Source: Burkholderia humptydooensis (lineage in GTDB: Bacteria > Pseudomonadota > Gammaproteobacteria > Burkholderiales > Burkholderiaceae). From it: a stretch of DNA of 64,000 bases. Below, one piece after another: positions 55,662 through 64,000 of this stretch (its first letter is position 1; the number at the start of each line of letters is the position of its first letter). The position numbers and the translations under genes were made by a program. The stretch is from positions 1,116,001-1,180,000 of the forward strand of contig NZ_CP013382.1 of assembly GCF_001513745.1 (NCBI RefSeq). Reading direction: 5' to 3'. The notes beneath the pieces are model-generated. The model did no database searches, was not told where the DNA came from, and worked only from the letters and a program-made list of their open reading frames with translations.

Positions 55662-55968
55662 ATGAAAACCTGTCCGACCTTTCGCGCCGCCGCGTGCCAC
55701 GTCGCGCCCTGTTACTTCGACGCGCGCCGCACGATCGACAAGGCGTGCGCGCTGATCGCGTTTCCCGAACAACGCGAGCTGCGCAACGGGCGTGCCGATG
55801 CGCGCGTACACGGATGGCCGGGATTCGGCGTGGGTCGATTTCACGAAGGGGCTCGGCTGTCCGGTCGGCGCGGTGCCCGCGGCGGCCGCGCTCTATGCGC
55901 TCGACCACCGCGTCGAGCGCCTCGCCGCGATCGCCCGCACGCTCGCCGAGCGGGGCGGCGGGCGTTGA
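55662..55968 (+). pseudogene. Decayed mosaic: nitrilase 5' fragment joined to threonine aldolase 3' fragment
   Basis: From ATG 55662 the frame gives FRAAACHVAPCYFDARRTID and KACALIAFPE, a nitrilase/carbon-nitrogen hydrolase N-terminus. It then breaks down. From about 55762 a different frame reads NNASCATGVPMRAYTDG and DSAWVDFTKGLGCPVGAV, followed directly by ALYALDHRVERLAA and a stop at 55968; this is threonine aldolase with its PLP-lysine stretch removed by an internal deletion. Both genes are remnants, fused by deletion. No intact product is expected. Confidence 0.6.
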
Positions 55969-55984
55969 CGCGGGGCTCGCGCGC

Positions 55985-56320
55985 CTACCGGTGCCCGCGC
56001 CGCAGCCGCGCGAGCGCCTGCCACGCGCAGCCGGCCGTCGTGCCGGCGATGCCGAGCATCGCGACGAGCAGGCCGAGCCCGAAGCCGGGCGGCATCTCGG
56101 CGGATTCGGGCGACGATGGCGGCGCGACGAGCGCGCATGCGGTGCCGCCCGCGATCAGCGCCGCGCACGCGATCCAGTACGCGCGGCCGCGCGCTCGCGA
56201 CGCCGCGCCGCGCAGCGCCCAGCCGAGGCCGAACAGGTAGAGCAGCGCGAGCGCGCCGAGGCCGATCCATTCGGCGAGCGGCGTCGCGCCGGCGGCGGCG
56301 AGCGTGGCGGGGGCGGTCAT
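55985..56320 (-). CDS. Small membrane protein of unknown function
   Basis: 111 aa with three membrane segments: WIGLGALALLYLFGLGWAL, AYWIACAALIAGGTACALV and GFGLGLLVAMLGIAGTTAG. The loop after the second holds SSPESAEMPPG. I do not recognise the family. Its start is divergent from the serine hydrolase gene. Confidence 0.65.
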   Translation of the reverse strand: MTAPATLAAAGATPLAEWIGLGALALLYLFGLGWALRGAASRARGRAYWIACAALIAGGTACALVAPPSSPESAEMPPGFGLGLLVAMLGIAGTTAGCAWQALARLRRGHR

Positions 56321-56484
56321 CGGAGCGGCACCTCTTCGGCGCGTTGGCGCAATCGGAAACAGCCGGCTATCTTAGCGAATCGCGCGGCGCGCGTGCATTG
56401 TCCTCGTCCGGCGTGCGGCGACGCCTGCGGAATCGGCGCGGGCTGTCTAGAATCGACGCTTTGGAAGCCACGAGGATCAGCACG

Positions 56485-57675
56485 ATGAATCCGGAGTTCG
56501 AAGCCCATGCATCCGCGGCAGCCGCCGCAACCGACGACGCCGCGCTCGCCGGGCGGCTCGACCGCGTGCTCGCGACGGCGCTCGCCGAGCGGCGCGTCGT
56601 CGGCGCGGTCGCGCTCGTCGCGCGGCACGGCGGGCTCGTCTACCGGCGCGCGCACGGCTTCGCGGAGCGCGAGACGCAGCGGCCGATGCGCGAGGACACG
56701 CTGTTTCGCCTGTCGTCGGTCACGAAGCCGATCGTCACCGCCGCGGTGCTGCGCCTCGTCGCCGCCGGCCGGATGGCGCTCGACGCGCCGATCACGCGCT
56801 GGCTGCCCGATTTCGCGCCGGCGCTGCCCGACGGCCGCGCGCCCGCGCTGACCGTGCATCGGCTGCTGACCCACACGGCGGGCCTGAGCTACTGGCTGCT
56901 CGAAGCGCCGGGCTCGATCTATCACACGCTCGGCATTTCGGACGGCATCGATCTCGTCGACTTCGATCTCGCGGAGAACCTGCGGCGCATCGCGGCCGCG
57001 CCGCTCGCGTTCGAGCCCGGCAGCGCGTGGCGCTATTCGCTCGCGCTCGACGTGCTCGGCGCGGCGATCGAGCGCGAGACGGGGCTCGCGCTGCCCGACG
57101 CCGTCGCGCAGCTCGTCACGACGCCGCTCGGGATGCGCGACACGGGCTTCGTCGCGGCCGACCCCGCGCGCTTCGCGGTGGCGTATGCGAGCGCCGCGCC
57201 CGAACCCGCGCGGATCACCGACAACCTTGACGTGCCGCTGCCCGAAGGGCACGGCGTCGCGGTGCGCTTCGCGCCGTCGCGGGTGTTCGACGCGTCGGCG
57301 TTTCCGTCGGGCGGCGCGGGGATGTACGGCAGCGCCGACGACGTGCTGCGCGTGCTCGAGACGATCCGCACGGGCGGCGACGGCTTCCTGCCCGCCGCGC
57401 TCGTCGCCGCGATGCGCACCGATCACACGGGGCCGGCCGCCGAGACGCGCGGGCCCGGCTGGGGCTTCGGCTACGGCGGCGCGGTGCTGTCCGACCCGGC
57501 GCGCGCGCAGTCGCCGCAAAGCGCGGGGACGTTGCAGTGGGGCGGCGTCTACGGGCATTCGTGGTTCGTCGACGCCGCGCGCGGCCTCACCGTGCTGCTG
57601 ATGACGAACACCGCGTATGAAGGGATGTCGGGGCCGTTGACGCTCGAGGTGCGCGACGCTGTGTACGGCGTGTGA
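56485..57675 (+). CDS. Serine hydrolase, class C beta-lactamase/esterase family
   Basis: 396 aa. The catalytic SxxK is Ser78-Val-Thr-Lys81 (RLSSVTKPIV). HRLLTHTAGLSYWL and the Tyr of WRYSLALDVLG supply the second element (YxL in place of YxN), and the third is HSWF in place of KTG, which points to an esterase or D-aminopeptidase-like enzyme rather than a true antibiotic beta-lactamase. No signal peptide. The start follows a weak AGCCACGAGGA ribosome site. Confidence 0.85.
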   Translation: MNPEFEAHASAAAAATDDAALAGRLDRVLATALAERRVVGAVALVARHGGLVYRRAHGFAERETQRPMREDTLFRLSSVTKPIVTAAVLRLVAAGRMALDAPITRWLPDFAPALPDGRAPALTVHRLLTHTAGLSYWLLEAPGSIYHTLGISDGIDLVDFDLAENLRRIAAAPLAFEPGSAWRYSLALDVLGAAIERETGLALPDAVAQLVTTPLGMRDTGFVAADPARFAVAYASAAPEPARITDNLDVPLPEGHGVAVRFAPSRVFDASAFPSGGAGMYGSADDVLRVLETIRTGGDGFLPAALVAAMRTDHTGPAAETRGPGWGFGYGGAVLSDPARAQSPQSAGTLQWGGVYGHSWFVDAARGLTVLLMTNTAYEGMSGPLTLEVRDAVYGV

Positions 57676-57720
57676 GTCGCGCGGGGGCAATGCTCGCCCG
57701 CGCGCCCATCCCGCCGCCGC

Positions 57721-59751
57721 TTACTGCGCCACCCCGTCCGGCCCCGCATGCTCGGGCGCGCGATTCAACAGATGCGTGCGCGTATCCGCCGCGAGCGACA
57801 CGTAGCGCTCGTACTGCCGCAGCACGTCGGCGATGATCTCGTCGCCGCGCAGATACTCGATGTCGTAGCCGAGCCGCCCGTCCGCGAAGAACGTCAGCAC
57901 CTCGCACACGTGCTCGCGCTGCGGCTCGGGCTCGGCCGCCTCGCGGATCCGGAACGCGGGCGCCGACCTGCGCGACACCCGCGCGCCGTAGACGAAATCG
58001 CGCTGCGCGGGCGCGGGCACCGTGAGGCGCACCGCATCGTCGTCGTCGCGCGCGACGTGCGCGTCGACGCCGCCCGCCTTCAGCTCGTCGGCGACCTTGC
58101 GCAGCGCCGGCTCGACCGTCTGCGCGATGAACTGCCGCGCGTCGGCGTCGGTCGTGTGCCGCAGGATCTGCGACAGGCGGTGGCGCCAGTGCTGGCCGGT
58201 CCAGAAGCTGGTCGCGGGCGCCATGTCCTGCGAGTAGTGCGCGTGGTCGGCCTTCAGGCCGCGCCAGAGCCCGTAGCAGAGCGCGAGCATCACGAGCGCG
58301 ACGGGCAGCGCGGCGACGAGCGTGAGCGCCTGCAGCGCCTTCAGCCCGCCCGCGACGAGCAGCACCGACGCCGTCACGCCGAGCACGGCCGCCCAGAAAA
58401 GCCGCTGCCAGACGGGCGAATGCGGCGCGCCGCGCGTCGCGATCGCGTCGATCACGAACGCGCCCGAATCGGCCGACGTGACGAAGAACACCGCGATCAG
58501 CACGATCGCCGCGACCGACAGCAGTTGCGTGAGCGGCAGGTAATCGAAGAAGCGGAACAGCAGCGCGTCGACGTTGGTCGCCGTCTGCGCGAGCGCGCCC
58601 GCGGCCGCGTGCGTGTCGAGCCAGATCGCGCTGTTGCCGAACGCGGTCATCCAGACGAGGTTGAACGCGGTCGGCACGAGCAGCACGCCGATCACGAACT
58701 CGCGGATCGTGCGCCCGCGCGAGATCCGCGCGATGAACATCCCGACGAACGGCGACCACGACACCCACCATGCCCAGTAGAGCAGCGTCCAGCCGCCGAA
58801 CCAGCCTTGCTCGTTCGGCGTTTCGTACGCATACGTGCGAAACGACAGCGATACGAGCTTCGACAGATACTCGCCGACGTTGTCGCCGAACGCGCGCAGC
58901 AGGAACGACGTCGGCCCCGCGACGACAACGAACGCGAGCAGCGCGAACGCGAGCATCAGGTTCAGCTCGGACAGCCGGCGCACGCCCTTGTCGAGCCCGC
59001 TCGCGGCGGAGAGCCCGGCGAGCGCGACGACCACCGCGACGAGGCCGACGCGGAACGCATCGCTGTCGGTTTGCCAGCCGGCGATCGTGTGCAGGCCCGC
59101 GCTCAGTTGCAGCACGCCGTAGCCGAGCGTCACCGCGATCCCGGCGACCGTGCCGACGAGCGCGAACGCGTCGACCGCGTGCCCGATCCAGCCGTTCACG
59201 CCTTCGCGCAGCACCGGATAGAGGCCCGAGCGCAGCGTGAGCGGCAGGTTGTAGCGAAAGCCGAAATACGCGAGCACGAGGCCCATCACGCCGTACGTCG
59301 CCCACGCGTGCAGGCCCCAGTGGAAGAACGACATCAGCATCGCCTCGCGCGCGGCGGCGGGCGTGCCGCCCGCGGCCGTCGGCGGCGACAGGTAATGCTG
59401 GATCGGCTCGCCGACGCCGAAATACATGAGGCCGATGCCCATGCCGGCCGCGAACAGCATCGCGGTCCACGACACGAAGCTGAATTCCGGCTCGGCGTCG
59501 TCGGGGCCGAGCTTGATGTTGCCGAAGCGGCTCGCCGCGATCAGCACGAGGAAGATCAGGAAGGTCGTGATCGCGAGCACGTAGAACCAGTCGAAACGCT
59601 CGACGATCCATTGCTGGCCGGCGCCGAATAGCGCGCCCGCTTCGTTCGGCCGAAGCGCGCAGAAGGCGAGGAGCGCGCCGATCACGGCGAGCGACGGCAC
59701 GGCGACTTGCGGCTTGAGCGTCGTGCGCGGCATGGAGCGGGATGGGGGCAT
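57721..59751 (-). CDS. betT: BCCT-family betaine/choline transporter (BetT-like)
   Basis: 676 aa with 12 membrane helices. The BCCT signature WAWWVSWSPFVGMFIARISR with RGRTIREFVIG is present, as are GMGIGLMYFGVGEPIQHY early on and the conserved TSADSGAFVIDAIA. The C-terminal cytoplasmic tail of about 150 residues is the osmosensory tail of BetT-type proteins. It imports choline or glycine betaine with protons or sodium. GGAG lies ten bases before the ATG chosen. No bet catabolic genes are in the window. Confidence 0.9.
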   Translation of the reverse strand: MPPSRSMPRTTLKPQVAVPSLAVIGALLAFCALRPNEAGALFGAGQQWIVERFDWFYVLAITTFLIFLVLIAASRFGNIKLGPDDAEPEFSFVSWTAMLFAAGMGIGLMYFGVGEPIQHYLSPPTAAGGTPAAAREAMLMSFFHWGLHAWATYGVMGLVLAYFGFRYNLPLTLRSGLYPVLREGVNGWIGHAVDAFALVGTVAGIAVTLGYGVLQLSAGLHTIAGWQTDSDAFRVGLVAVVVALAGLSAASGLDKGVRRLSELNLMLAFALLAFVVVAGPTSFLLRAFGDNVGEYLSKLVSLSFRTYAYETPNEQGWFGGWTLLYWAWWVSWSPFVGMFIARISRGRTIREFVIGVLLVPTAFNLVWMTAFGNSAIWLDTHAAAGALAQTATNVDALLFRFFDYLPLTQLLSVAAIVLIAVFFVTSADSGAFVIDAIATRGAPHSPVWQRLFWAAVLGVTASVLLVAGGLKALQALTLVAALPVALVMLALCYGLWRGLKADHAHYSQDMAPATSFWTGQHWRHRLSQILRHTTDADARQFIAQTVEPALRKVADELKAGGVDAHVARDDDDAVRLTVPAPAQRDFVYGARVSRRSAPAFRIREAAEPEPQREHVCEVLTFFADGRLGYDIEYLRGDEIIADVLRQYERYVSLAADTRTHLLNRAPEHAGPDGVAQ

Positions 59752-60091
59752 AGGCGGGTCTCCGGAAAAAGGGGCGCTGCGGCGAGCGCCGCAGCCGACG
59801 CGGGCGCGAACAACGGTGCGGACGGTGCGGATGCGGCAGCGCGCGCGTGGCGCGGATGGAGGCGCTGCAACAGCGAGGATGCAGACGAAAACTGACAGAT
59901 TGTAAGCTATTCGCCGACGATGCCGGAAAAAGCGGCCCGGATCGCGCCGCGCGCGCCGCCGTGAGCCCCATGCGGCGCGGGTTTGCGGCGATCGTCGGGG
60001 GCAGTGCAAACCCCGATGAAAATTTATTTTTTCTATTTTGCCGATTGTGTAAATTTACTTTCATCGTCATTCGATTCAACGCCGCCGCCGC
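59752..60091. other. Promoter gap between betT and rpiR-like genes
   Basis: No gene is supported. The part at 60014-60075 is strongly AT-rich and holds a perfect GTAAATTTAC palindrome (listed separately), so it is likely the promoter of the plus-strand operon. Confidence 0.6.
60049..60058. promoter_or_regulatory. Candidate RpiR-family operator
   Basis: GTAAATTTAC, a perfect palindrome, 33 bases before the regulator start in an AT-rich stretch. Preceded by T, it resembles the TGTA...TACA sites of HexR and other RpiR proteins. Confidence 0.45.
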
Positions 60092-61036
60092 ATGCCCAGT
60101 TCGCCCGCCACGCCGCTTGCCGCCGATCCGCCGATCGCCGCGCGCATCGCCGCCGCGCTGCCGTCGCTCACGCCGATCCATCGGCGCATGGGCGAGTACG
60201 TGCTCGCGAATCCGTTCCGCGCGGCGACGATGCGCATCGACGAGCTCGCGAACGCGGTGGACGCGTCGATCGCGACCGCGAACCGCTTCGCGCGCGCGCT
60301 CGGCTTCGACGGCTACCCGGCGCTGCGCGCGGCGCTCGTGCGCGGCTTCGAGGCGACGCTCGCGCCCGTCGAGCGGCTGCGTTGCGCGCAGGAGCGCGAA
60401 GCGGGCGCGCGCGGCGGCGAGCTGATCGACGCGAGCTTCGAGCAGGCGCTCGCGAACCTCGAGCGCACGCGCGCCCGGCTCGATCGCGCGAACGTCGAGG
60501 CGGCCGTCGATTCGCTGCTCGCCGCGCGCCGGATCTTCATCGTCGGGATGGGCGCGAGCGCGTTTCTCGCCGGACTGATGGAGCACGGGCTGTCCGTGTA
60601 TCGCGACAACGTGCAGTCGCTCGCGCTGCCCGGCGGCCCGACCGACGCCGCGCGGCGCCTGTTCAGCGCGCGCGGCGACGACCTCGTCGTCGCGATCGCG
60701 TTTCCGCGCTACGTGTACGACACGATCGAGCTCACGCGGCGCGCCGCCGAGCGCGGCGCGCCCGTGCTCGCGATCACCGACGGGCCCGATTCGCCGATCG
60801 CGCCGTTCGCCGCGCGCGCGCTCTTCGTGCACGCGGAGCGCCGGCTCGCGGCGACGTCCGAGGCCGCGGTGCTCGCGCTCGTCGAGGCGCTGATCGACGC
60901 GCTCGCGCATCGCTCGCAGCGCTCGGCGCGCGCCGCCGCCGAAGTGACCGAATTCATGCTGCCGTGGCTCGAGGCGCGGGGCGCGTGCGCCGCGCCGCCG
61001 CGCCCGCCGCGCCGCTCCAGGAAAACCGACCGATGA
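60092..61036 (+). CDS. RpiR/MurR-family regulator with SIS domain
   Basis: 314 aa. The HTH_6 domain covers residues 15-90 (RRMGEYVLANPFRAATMRID, SIATANRFARALGF), and the SIS domain covers about 130-265 (ARRIFIVGMGASAFLAGLME, DLVVAIAFPRYVYDTIEL). It heads a row with isoaspartyl peptidase and a glutathione/peptide ABC transporter and probably represses it, sensing a sugar phosphate or a peptide-derived ligand. Its stop overlaps the next ATG. Confidence 0.9.
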   Translation: MPSSPATPLAADPPIAARIAAALPSLTPIHRRMGEYVLANPFRAATMRIDELANAVDASIATANRFARALGFDGYPALRAALVRGFEATLAPVERLRCAQEREAGARGGELIDASFEQALANLERTRARLDRANVEAAVDSLLAARRIFIVGMGASAFLAGLMEHGLSVYRDNVQSLALPGGPTDAARRLFSARGDDLVVAIAFPRYVYDTIELTRRAAERGAPVLAITDGPDSPIAPFAARALFVHAERRLAATSEAAVLALVEALIDALAHRSQRSARAAAEVTEFMLPWLEARGACAAPPRPPRRSRKTDR

Positions 61037-62070
61037 CTTCACCCGCAATCGTTGCGATTCACGGCGGCGCAGGCACGATCCTGCGCGCCGCGATGGCGGC
61101 CGACGCCGAAGCGCGGTACCGCGCCGAGCTTGCCGCGATCCTCGCCGCCGCGCAGAAAGTGCTCGCCGACGGCGGCAGCGCGCTCGACGCGGTCAGCGTC
61201 GCCGTGCGGCTGCTCGAGGATTGCCCGCTCTTCAACGCGGGGCGCGGCGCTGTCTATACGGCCGACGGCACGCACGAGCTCGACGCCGCGATCATGGACG
61301 GCGCGACGCTCGCGGCGGGCGCGATCTGCTGCGCGACGCGCGTGCGCAACCCGGTGCTCGCCGCGCGCCGCGTGCTCGAAGCGAGCGAGCACGTGATGCT
61401 CGCGGGCGCGGGCGCCGACGCGTTCGCGGCCGCGCAGGGGCTCGAGCTCGCGCAGCCGGGCTACTTCGACACCGAGTTCCGCCGCGCGCAATGGCTGAGG
61501 GCGCGGCGCGCGTCGGGCACGATGCTCGATCACGACGCGGCGGCGTTCGCGTTCGGCCAGGGCGAGGGCGATGGAAACGGAAACGGCGGCGGCGAGCGCG
61601 CCGCATTTCCGCCCGAGCCGCCCGAGCCGCTCGATCCGGACCGCAAGCACGGCACGGTCGGCGCGGTCGCGCGCGATCTGCACGGCCATCTCGCGGCGGC
61701 GACGTCGACGGGCGGGATCACGAACAAGCAGCCGGGGCGCGTCGGCGACACGCCGATCATCGGCGCGGGCTGCTATGCGAACGACGCGACGTGCGCGGTG
61801 TCGTCGACGGGCACGGGCGAGATGTTCATCCGCCTGGCGACCGCATACGACGTGTCCGCGCAGATCGAATATCGCGGCGCGTCGCTCGCGTCCGCCGCGT
61901 ATGACGTCGTGATGAACAAGCTGCCGAAAATCGCGGGCCGCGGCGGGATCATCGCGATCGATTCGCGCGGCAATCTCGCGATGCCGTTCAACACCGAAGG
62001 GATGTATCGCGGCTACGCACGCGTCGGCGAGGCGCTCGTGACCGCGATCTATCGCGAGGACGCGGCGTGA
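61033..62070 (+). CDS. iaaA: Isoaspartyl peptidase/L-asparaginase (Ntn hydrolase)
   Basis: 345 aa. It begins [14 protein letters not shown] and shows [20 protein letters not shown] and the autocleavage site [11 protein letters not shown]. The new N-terminal nucleophile would be Thr208, followed by [20 protein letters not shown] and [11 protein letters not shown]. The precursor splits into two subunits and removes isoaspartyl dipeptides or asparagine. A Gly/Asn-rich linker ([11 protein letters not shown]) precedes the cleavage site, as usual for this flexible loop. Paired with the gsiA-like importer, as in E. coli iaaA-gsiABCD. Confidence 0.93.
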   Translation: MTSPAIVAIHGGAGTILRAAMAADAEARYRAELAAILAAAQKVLADGGSALDAVSVAVRLLEDCPLFNAGRGAVYTADGTHELDAAIMDGATLAAGAICCATRVRNPVLAARRVLEASEHVMLAGAGADAFAAAQGLELAQPGYFDTEFRRAQWLRARRASGTMLDHDAAAFAFGQGEGDGNGNGGGERAAFPPEPPEPLDPDRKHGTVGAVARDLHGHLAAATSTGGITNKQPGRVGDTPIIGAGCYANDATCAVSSTGTGEMFIRLATAYDVSAQIEYRGASLASAAYDVVMNKLPKIAGRGGIIAIDSRGNLAMPFNTEGMYRGYARVGEALVTAIYREDAA

Positions 62071-62110
62071 CGCCGCGAACGAGCGCAGACAGGACCGACA
62101 GGAGAAACCG

Positions 62111-64000
62111 ATGAGCGCGAGCCGATCCGCCCCGAGCCTGCCCGATGCGCGCGTGCTCGCGGTCGACGGGCTGTCCGTCACGTTCCGCCGCGAAGACACG
62201 GTGTTCGAAGCGGTGCGCGGGCTGTCGTTCCACGTCGACCGCGGCGAGACGCTCGCGATCGTCGGCGAATCGGGCTCCGGCAAATCGGTGACGTCGCTCG
62301 CGCTGATGCGCCTCGTCGAGCACGGCGGCGGCGCGATCGCGGGCGGCGAGATCGCGCTGCGCCGGCGCGGCGGCGCGGTTCTCGATCTCGTGCGCGCGTC
62401 GCCGCCGGTATTGCGCACGGTGCGCGGCGCGGACGTCGCGATGATCTTCCAGGAGCCGATGACGTCGCTCAATCCGGTCTTCACGGTCGGCGACCAGATC
62501 GGCGAGGCGATCGCGCTGCATCAGAACAAGAGCGTGGGCGAGGCGCGCGCGGAGGCGCTGCGCCTGCTCGATCTCGTGCGCATTCCCGAGGCGCGCCGCG
62601 TGTTCGCGCGCCATCCGCATCAGCTTTCCGGCGGGATGCGTCAGCGCGTGATGATCGCGATGGCGCTGTCGTGCCGGCCGGCGCTCCTGATCGCCGACGA
62701 GCCGACCACCGCGCTCGACGTGACGATCCAGGCGCAGATCCTCCAGTTGATCCGCGGGCTGCAGGACGAGATGGACATGGGCGTGATCTTCATCACGCAC
62801 GACATGGGCGTCGTCGCGGAAGTCGCCGATCGCGTGCTCGTCATGTATCGCGGGGAGAAGGTCGAGGAGGGCGTGTCCAACGCGATCTTCGCCGCGCCGT
62901 CGCATCCGTACACGAAGGCGCTGCTCGCGGCGGTGCCGCGGCTCGGATCGATGCAGGGCACCCATGCGCCCGCGAAGTTTCCGCTGCTGCGCTTCGATCC
63001 GGTCGCGGGCGATGCGCTCGTCGTCGCGGGCGGCGATGCCGGGGCCGCGCCCGCCGCCGCTTGCGCTCAACCCGCGATCGACGCGGGCTCGCCGCCGCTG
63101 TTGCGCGTGCGCGATCTCGTCACGCGCTTTCCGGTCGAGCGCGGCGCGTTCGGCCGCGTGTCGCAATACGTGCACGCGGTCGAGCGCGTGAGCTTCGAGC
63201 TGCGCGCGGGCGAGACGCTCGCGCTCGTCGGCGAATCGGGCTGCGGCAAATCGACGACGGGCCGCTCGCTGCTGCGCCTCGTCGAGCGCATGAGCGGCTC
63301 GATCGAATTCGAGGGCCGCGAGATCGGCGCGCTGAAAGGGCGCGAGCTGCAGGCGCTGCGCCGGAACATCCAGTTCATTTTCCAGGACCCGTTCGCGTCG
63401 CTGAATCCGCGCCTGACGGTCGGCTTCTCGATCATGGAGCCGCTCCTCGTGCACGGCGTAGCGAGCGGCAGGCAGGCGCAGGCGCGCGTCGACTGGCTGC
63501 TCGAGCGCGTCGGCCTGCCCGCCGACGCCGCGCGCCGCTATCCGCACGAATTCTCCGGCGGCCAGCGGCAGCGGATCGCGATCGCGCGCGCGCTCGCGCT
63601 GAACCCGAAGGTCGTGATCGCCGACGAGTCGGTGTCGGCGCTCGACGTGTCGGTGCAGGCGCAGATCGTCAACCTGATGCTCGATTTGCAGCGCGAGCTC
63701 GGCGTCGCGTATCTGTTCATCTCGCACGACATGGCGGTCGTCGAGCGGATCAGCCATCGCGTCGCGGTGATGTATCTCGGGCAGATCGTCGAGATCGGCC
63801 CGCGCCGCGCGGTGTTCGAGACGCCGCGCCATCCGTACACGAGGAAGCTGATGAGCGCGGTGCCGATCGCCGATCCCGCGCGCCGTCACGCGCCGCGCAC
63901 GCTGCCCGCCGACGAGTTGCCGAGCCCGATCCGCGCGGTCGGCGACGAGCCTGTCGTCGCGCCGCTCGTCGCGGTCGGGCCCGATCACTTCGTCGCCGAG
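62111..64000 (+). CDS. gsiA: Glutathione/peptide ABC importer ATPase, two fused ATP-binding domains (GsiA), 3' end missing
   Basis: The frame is open from ATG 62111 to the window end, 630 codons. Two complete ABC domains are seen: first [26 protein letters not shown] and [12 protein letters not shown]; second [26 protein letters not shown] and [12 protein letters not shown] (Ser in place of the usual Pro-Thr). GsiA of E. coli is 623 aa, so only a short tail is cut off. It powers import of glutathione or other peptides. A GGAG ribosome site precedes the ATG, 40 bases after iaaA. Confidence 0.92.
   Translation, partial: MSASRSAPSLPDARVLAVDGLSVTFRREDTVFEAVRGLSFHVDRGETLAIVGESGSGKSVTSLALMRLVEHGGGAIAGGEIALRRRGGAVLDLVRASPPVLRTVRGADVAMIFQEPMTSLNPVFTVGDQIGEAIALHQNKSVGEARAEALRLLDLVRIPEARRVFARHPHQLSGGMRQRVMIAMALSCRPALLIADEPTTALDVTIQAQILQLIRGLQDEMDMGVIFITHDMGVVAEVADRVLVMYRGEKVEEGVSNAIFAAPSHPYTKALLAAVPRLGSMQGTHAPAKFPLLRFDPVAGDALVVAGGDAGAAPAAACAQPAIDAGSPPLLRVRDLVTRFPVERGAFGRVSQYVHAVERVSFELRAGETLALVGESGCGKSTTGRSLLRLVERMSGSIEFEGREIGALKGRELQALRRNIQFIFQDPFASLNPRLTVGFSIMEPLLVHGVASGRQAQARVDWLLERVGLPADAARRYPHEFSGGQRQRIAIARALALNPKVVIADESVSALDVSVQAQIVNLMLDLQRELGVAYLFISHDMAVVERISHRVAVMYLGQIVEIGPRRAVFETPRHPYTRKLMSAVPIADPARRHAPRTLPADELPSPIRAVGDEPVVAPLVAVGPDHFVAE

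Noticed and set aside
53164..56320. Genomic island boundary with integrase or tRNA site
   Set aside because: Although this stretch holds broken genes, I found no integrase, tRNA end, direct repeat or composition shift.
56485..57675. Antibiotic-inactivating AmpC beta-lactamase
   Set aside because: SxxK is present but YxN and KTG are replaced by YSL and HSW, and there is no signal peptide. An esterase or peptidase role is more likely.

Overview
The window reads as a high-GC Burkholderia replicon, most likely the second chromosome of a Burkholderia pseudomallei-group species (B. thailandensis / B. pseudomallei / close relatives). This rests on extreme GC bias at third codon positions, and on recognisable gene sets: the rhamnolipid (rhl) cluster with its own efflux system, acdS beside an Lrp-type regulator, a DUF3079 protein and a glutathione-importer operon of gsiA type. 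The species call is inference from gene content, not from an alignment. No rRNA, tRNA, IS element, prophage or CRISPR array was seen.

Layout. 1-6.5 kb: 3' part of a rhamnolipid cluster (rhlB end, DHA2 exporter, rhlC, NodT-type outer-membrane lipoprotein, HlyD-type periplasmic adaptor). 6.6-8.7 kb: S9A prolyl oligopeptidase. 8.9-13.9 kb: an encapsulin operon (rhodanese, serine O-acetyltransferase, XRE regulator, family 2A encapsulin shell, and a cysteine desulfurase with a long disordered cargo-loading N-terminus). 14-16.9 kb: cytochrome b561, a 45-residue lipoprotein, an ArsR/BigR-like sulfur sensor with two YeeE/YedE half-transporters, and a GNAT gene with an apparent frameshift. 17-18 kb: DUF3079 protein and a 90-aa protein behind a LexA-like box. 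18.4-20.7 kb: tyrosinase plus DUF2182 membrane protein. 21.3-25.4 kb: SAM methyltransferase, MauG-type di-haem peroxidase, metallophosphoesterase lipoprotein. 25.5-30.1 kb: amidohydrolase, two MFS carriers and a GntR/UTRA regulator. 30.3-34 kb: NYN/LOTUS nuclease-like protein, Lrp regulator and ACC deaminase.

34.2-44.5 kb is the most unusual stretch. An AraC regulator diverges from a probable biosynthetic cluster: methyltransferase, haem-oxygenase-like diiron protein, DUF1330 protein, FAD-linked oxidase, AlaX-type tRNA-editing protein, EamA exporter and a second-looking isoleucyl-tRNA synthetase. Two tRNA-quality genes and an exporter next to tailoring oxidases suggest that the cluster makes a non-canonical amino acid or related antimetabolite and protects the producer. 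The product is unknown to me.

44.6-52.6 kb: M20 peptidase, complete Opp/Dpp-type ABC importer and a divergent LysR regulator. 52.7-56.3 kb: a frameshifted RMF/CrpP-like gene, a VC0807-like membrane protein, a phosphoesterase (phospholipase C family), a patch of decayed nitrilase and threonine-aldolase fragments, and a small membrane protein. 56.4-60 kb: class C-type serine hydrolase and BetT-like BCCT transporter. 60-64 kb: RpiR regulator, isoaspartyl peptidase and the start of a glutathione/peptide ABC importer that runs off the window end.
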